Assembly: GCA_016929815.1 (NCBI GenBank)
Contig: JAFGIC010000115.1
Location: 1-6,745 of the forward strand
Reading direction: 5' to 3'
Length of the DNA: 6,745 nucleotides
Source of the DNA: Deltaproteobacteria bacterium
GTDB taxonomy: Bacteria; Desulfobacterota; DSM-4660; Desulfatiglandales; HGW-15
How positions within the stretch are numbered: position 1 is the stretch's first letter; each line of letters begins with the position of its first letter. The position numbers and the translations under genes were made by a program. Shown here one piece after another: positions 5,888 to 6,745 of the stretch. The notes below the pieces were generated by a model. That model was given only the letters and a program-made list of their open reading frames with translations. It searched no databases and was not told the DNA's origin.

Positions 5888-5954
5888 GATATACATGAAA
5901 ATATGAAAATATAGATCTGCAATGAATTTCCCGATTCATATTTTTATGTATATC
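5888..5954. repeat. 20-bp inverted repeat forming a long AT-rich hairpin
   Basis: Arms at 5888-5907 and 5935-5954 are complementary at 19 of 20 positions. The one exception is a G-T that becomes a G-U pair in plus-strand RNA. The 27-nt loop (5908-5934) contains AGATCT. The repeat sits between the convergent coiled-coil and GNAT genes, ending 13 bp past the GNAT stop on that gene's transcript. No T-run follows on either strand, so a standard terminator is unlikely. The left arm contains a tandem ATGAAAAT/ATGAAAAT at its inner edge. Confidence 0.7.
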
Positions 5955-5967
5955 CCCTATTCCCCAT

Positions 5968-6483
5968 TTACAATTTTTTGGAATATTCAATCATATGGCC
6001 GACCCCAAAGCCGATCTTTGTAAAAAAATCACGCAACTGCATATCCCGTTCATCAATCGGTATCCTGATTTCTTTAATTCCCATAGCCTTGTATTTTTTT
6101 ATAAATTCTTCTGCCATTTTACTTGCAACGCCATTCCGCCAGTGTTTGGGATCCACACCCATGATCAGGATCATGCCTATCTCTTTCGGGGGATCGCCAA
6201 TAGTTGCTTTACGGCTGATAATGAAACCCACTATCTTGTCTTTTATCTTGGCGACTAAACTCGTATTGAGCATCCCTGCTATATCACCTGTTATCATATC
6301 CGCGTAGCTTTTTGCATCTTTTGCGTGACCTATCCTGTCAATGGTCAGGATGGACTCAGTTGTTGTGTATTTATAGGTAACTGATTCCCCGATCTTTCGT
6401 ATCTTCTTGTCGATATTAAGTATAGCATCAACGTCTTCAATAACCATTTCTTCAATACTTACTTCATTTTTAAAGTACCCCAT
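5968..6483 (-). CDS. GNAT-family N-acetyltransferase, substrate unknown
   Basis: A 171-residue cytoplasmic protein of typical length for a single GNAT domain, expected to transfer an acetyl or other acyl group from CoA to an amine. From residue 1: an N-terminal beta-alpha unit (VSIEEMVIEDVDAILNIDKKI); a central KDKIVGFIISR strand; then IGMILIMGVDPKHWRNGVASKMAEEF, the acetyl-CoA pyrophosphate-binding motif A. In motif A, WRNGVA (115-120) corresponds to the usual RxxGxG/A. The C-terminal RDFFTKIGFGVGHMIEYSKKL matches motif B (the F-y-k-x-G-F element). Nothing shows the substrate; ribosomal-protein, small-molecule or protein-lysine acylation are all possible. It is a single gene convergent to the coiled-coil gene, with its own near-consensus promoter. 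In-frame starts at 6501 (TTG) and 6498 (ATG) are rejected because GGAGGT lies 7 nt before the ATG at 6483. Confidence 0.88.
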   Translation of the reverse strand: MGYFKNEVSIEEMVIEDVDAILNIDKKIRKIGESVTYKYTTTESILTIDRIGHAKDAKSYADMITGDIAGMLNTSLVAKIKDKIVGFIISRKATIGDPPKEIGMILIMGVDPKHWRNGVASKMAEEFIKKYKAMGIKEIRIPIDERDMQLRDFFTKIGFGVGHMIEYSKKL

Positions 6484-6490
6484 AATATGC

Positions 6491-6496
6491 ACCTCC
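6491..6496 (-). promoter_or_regulatory. Ribosome binding site deciding the GNAT start
   Basis: GGAGGT on the minus strand ends 7 nt before the ATG at 6483. The ATG at 6498 overlaps the site and cannot use it. Confidence 0.75.
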
Positions 6497-6553
6497 ATCA
6501 AAAAAAGTTTATTTTTAATTTGACAGATTTAAAAAGAAGATAGTTTCGATATA

Positions 6554-6582
6554 ATTATAAAAAATTATTATTTTTATTTCAA
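6554..6582 (-). promoter_or_regulatory. Near-consensus sigma70-type promoter for the GNAT gene
   Basis: On the minus strand, TTGAAA (6577-6582, five of six) and TATAAT (6554-6559, six of six) are separated by exactly 17 bp. Transcription would start near 6547, giving a leader of about 64 nt before the GNAT start. An AT-rich inverted repeat, ATAATT (6551-6556) / AATTAT (6563-6568), overlaps the -10 element. Confidence 0.6.
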
Positions 6583-6745
6583 TCCATAATCACATATGCT
6601 AATTGATTATTTGATGTTCAATCCCAAATAAGAATCAGGCTGAAATCCGAGGCAAAACCAAAGATTCAGCAAAAAATTATGCCCGGGTCATTTGAATTGG
6701 TCTGGTTGATTCGATTTTCATCGTTGGATGTTCGATATTCATATC
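6583..6745. other. Non-coding AT-rich tail of the window
   Basis: No gene with support is seen upstream of the GNAT promoter. The stretch contains two related strings, TTGATGTTCAAT (6611-6622) and TTGGATGTTCGAT (6724-6736), and a 6-bp inverted repeat GCTGAA (6639-6644) / TTCAGC (6665-6670). The right edge may enter a degenerate TTCGAT-type intergenic repeat that continues outside the window. Confidence 0.4.

Noticed and set aside
5978..6307. Plus-strand frames opposite the GNAT gene, one with hydrophobic stretches
   Set aside because: They are antisense to the acetyltransferase motifs. The hydrophobicity comes from the reverse complement of charged codons.

Overview
The window looks like a piece of a bacterial chromosome, most likely an anaerobe of the former Deltaproteobacteria (Desulfobacterota, for example the syntrophic or sulfate-reducing lineages). 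That assignment is an inference. It rests on the gene mix (an HMG-CoA-synthase-like/DUF35 fusion with its thiolase, and a divergent formate--tetrahydrofolate ligase), strong Shine-Dalgarno sequences, moderate-GC genes and AT-rich spacers. No marker gene in the window fixes the taxon. No rRNA, tRNA, CRISPR array, transposase or phage gene was seen.

Layout. (1) 1-2150, plus strand: the 3' part of a gene fusing an HMG-CoA-synthase-like (thiolase-fold) domain to a DUF35 zinc-ribbon/OB domain, followed with almost no gap by a thiolase-family gene. The pair ends at a strong terminator (2217-2252) shared with the convergent next gene. (2) 2279-4042, minus strand: formate--tetrahydrofolate ligase. 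(3) 4043-4387: AT-rich divergent intergenic region with candidate promoters and overlapping inverted repeats. (4) 4388-5206, plus strand: proC, pyrroline-5-carboxylate reductase. (5) 5207-5448: a spacer built around a 168-bp nested inverted-repeat element (5243-5410). (6) 5449-5799, plus strand: a small membrane-anchored coiled-coil protein of unknown role. (7) 5800-5967: a candidate terminator and a separate 20-bp hairpin (5888-5954). (8) 5968-6483, minus strand: a GNAT acetyltransferase with a near-consensus sigma70-type promoter (6554-6582). (9) 6583-6745: non-coding, AT-rich sequence with degenerate repeats.

How the genes work together. The first two genes form one unit. In archaea, a thiolase, a DUF35 scaffold and HMG-CoA synthase assemble into one complex that passes acetoacetyl-CoA between active sites, and in anaerobic toluene degradation the BbsA (DUF35) and BbsB (thiolase) pair acts on benzoylsuccinyl-CoA. 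Here the DUF35 domain is covalently joined to the HMG-CoA-synthase-like domain. In the part that is visible, the positions where I expect the family's catalytic His and Asn carry other residues, while the neighbouring thiolase keeps its Cys and His residues. The fusion may therefore be a structural partner of the thiolase rather than an HMG-CoA synthase, or it may catalyse something else. The remaining genes look like independent housekeeping or accessory units: C1-folate metabolism, proline synthesis, an orphan membrane protein and an acetyltransferase.

Most unusual: the apparently catalytically degenerate fusion protein, the 168-bp nested inverted-repeat element, and the 20-bp hairpin at 5888-5954. 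The fhs product is also divergent in its signature motifs. All five gene starts have an in-frame ATG just upstream of the Shine-Dalgarno-supported start, so automatic start calls here are probably 2 to 19 codons too long.
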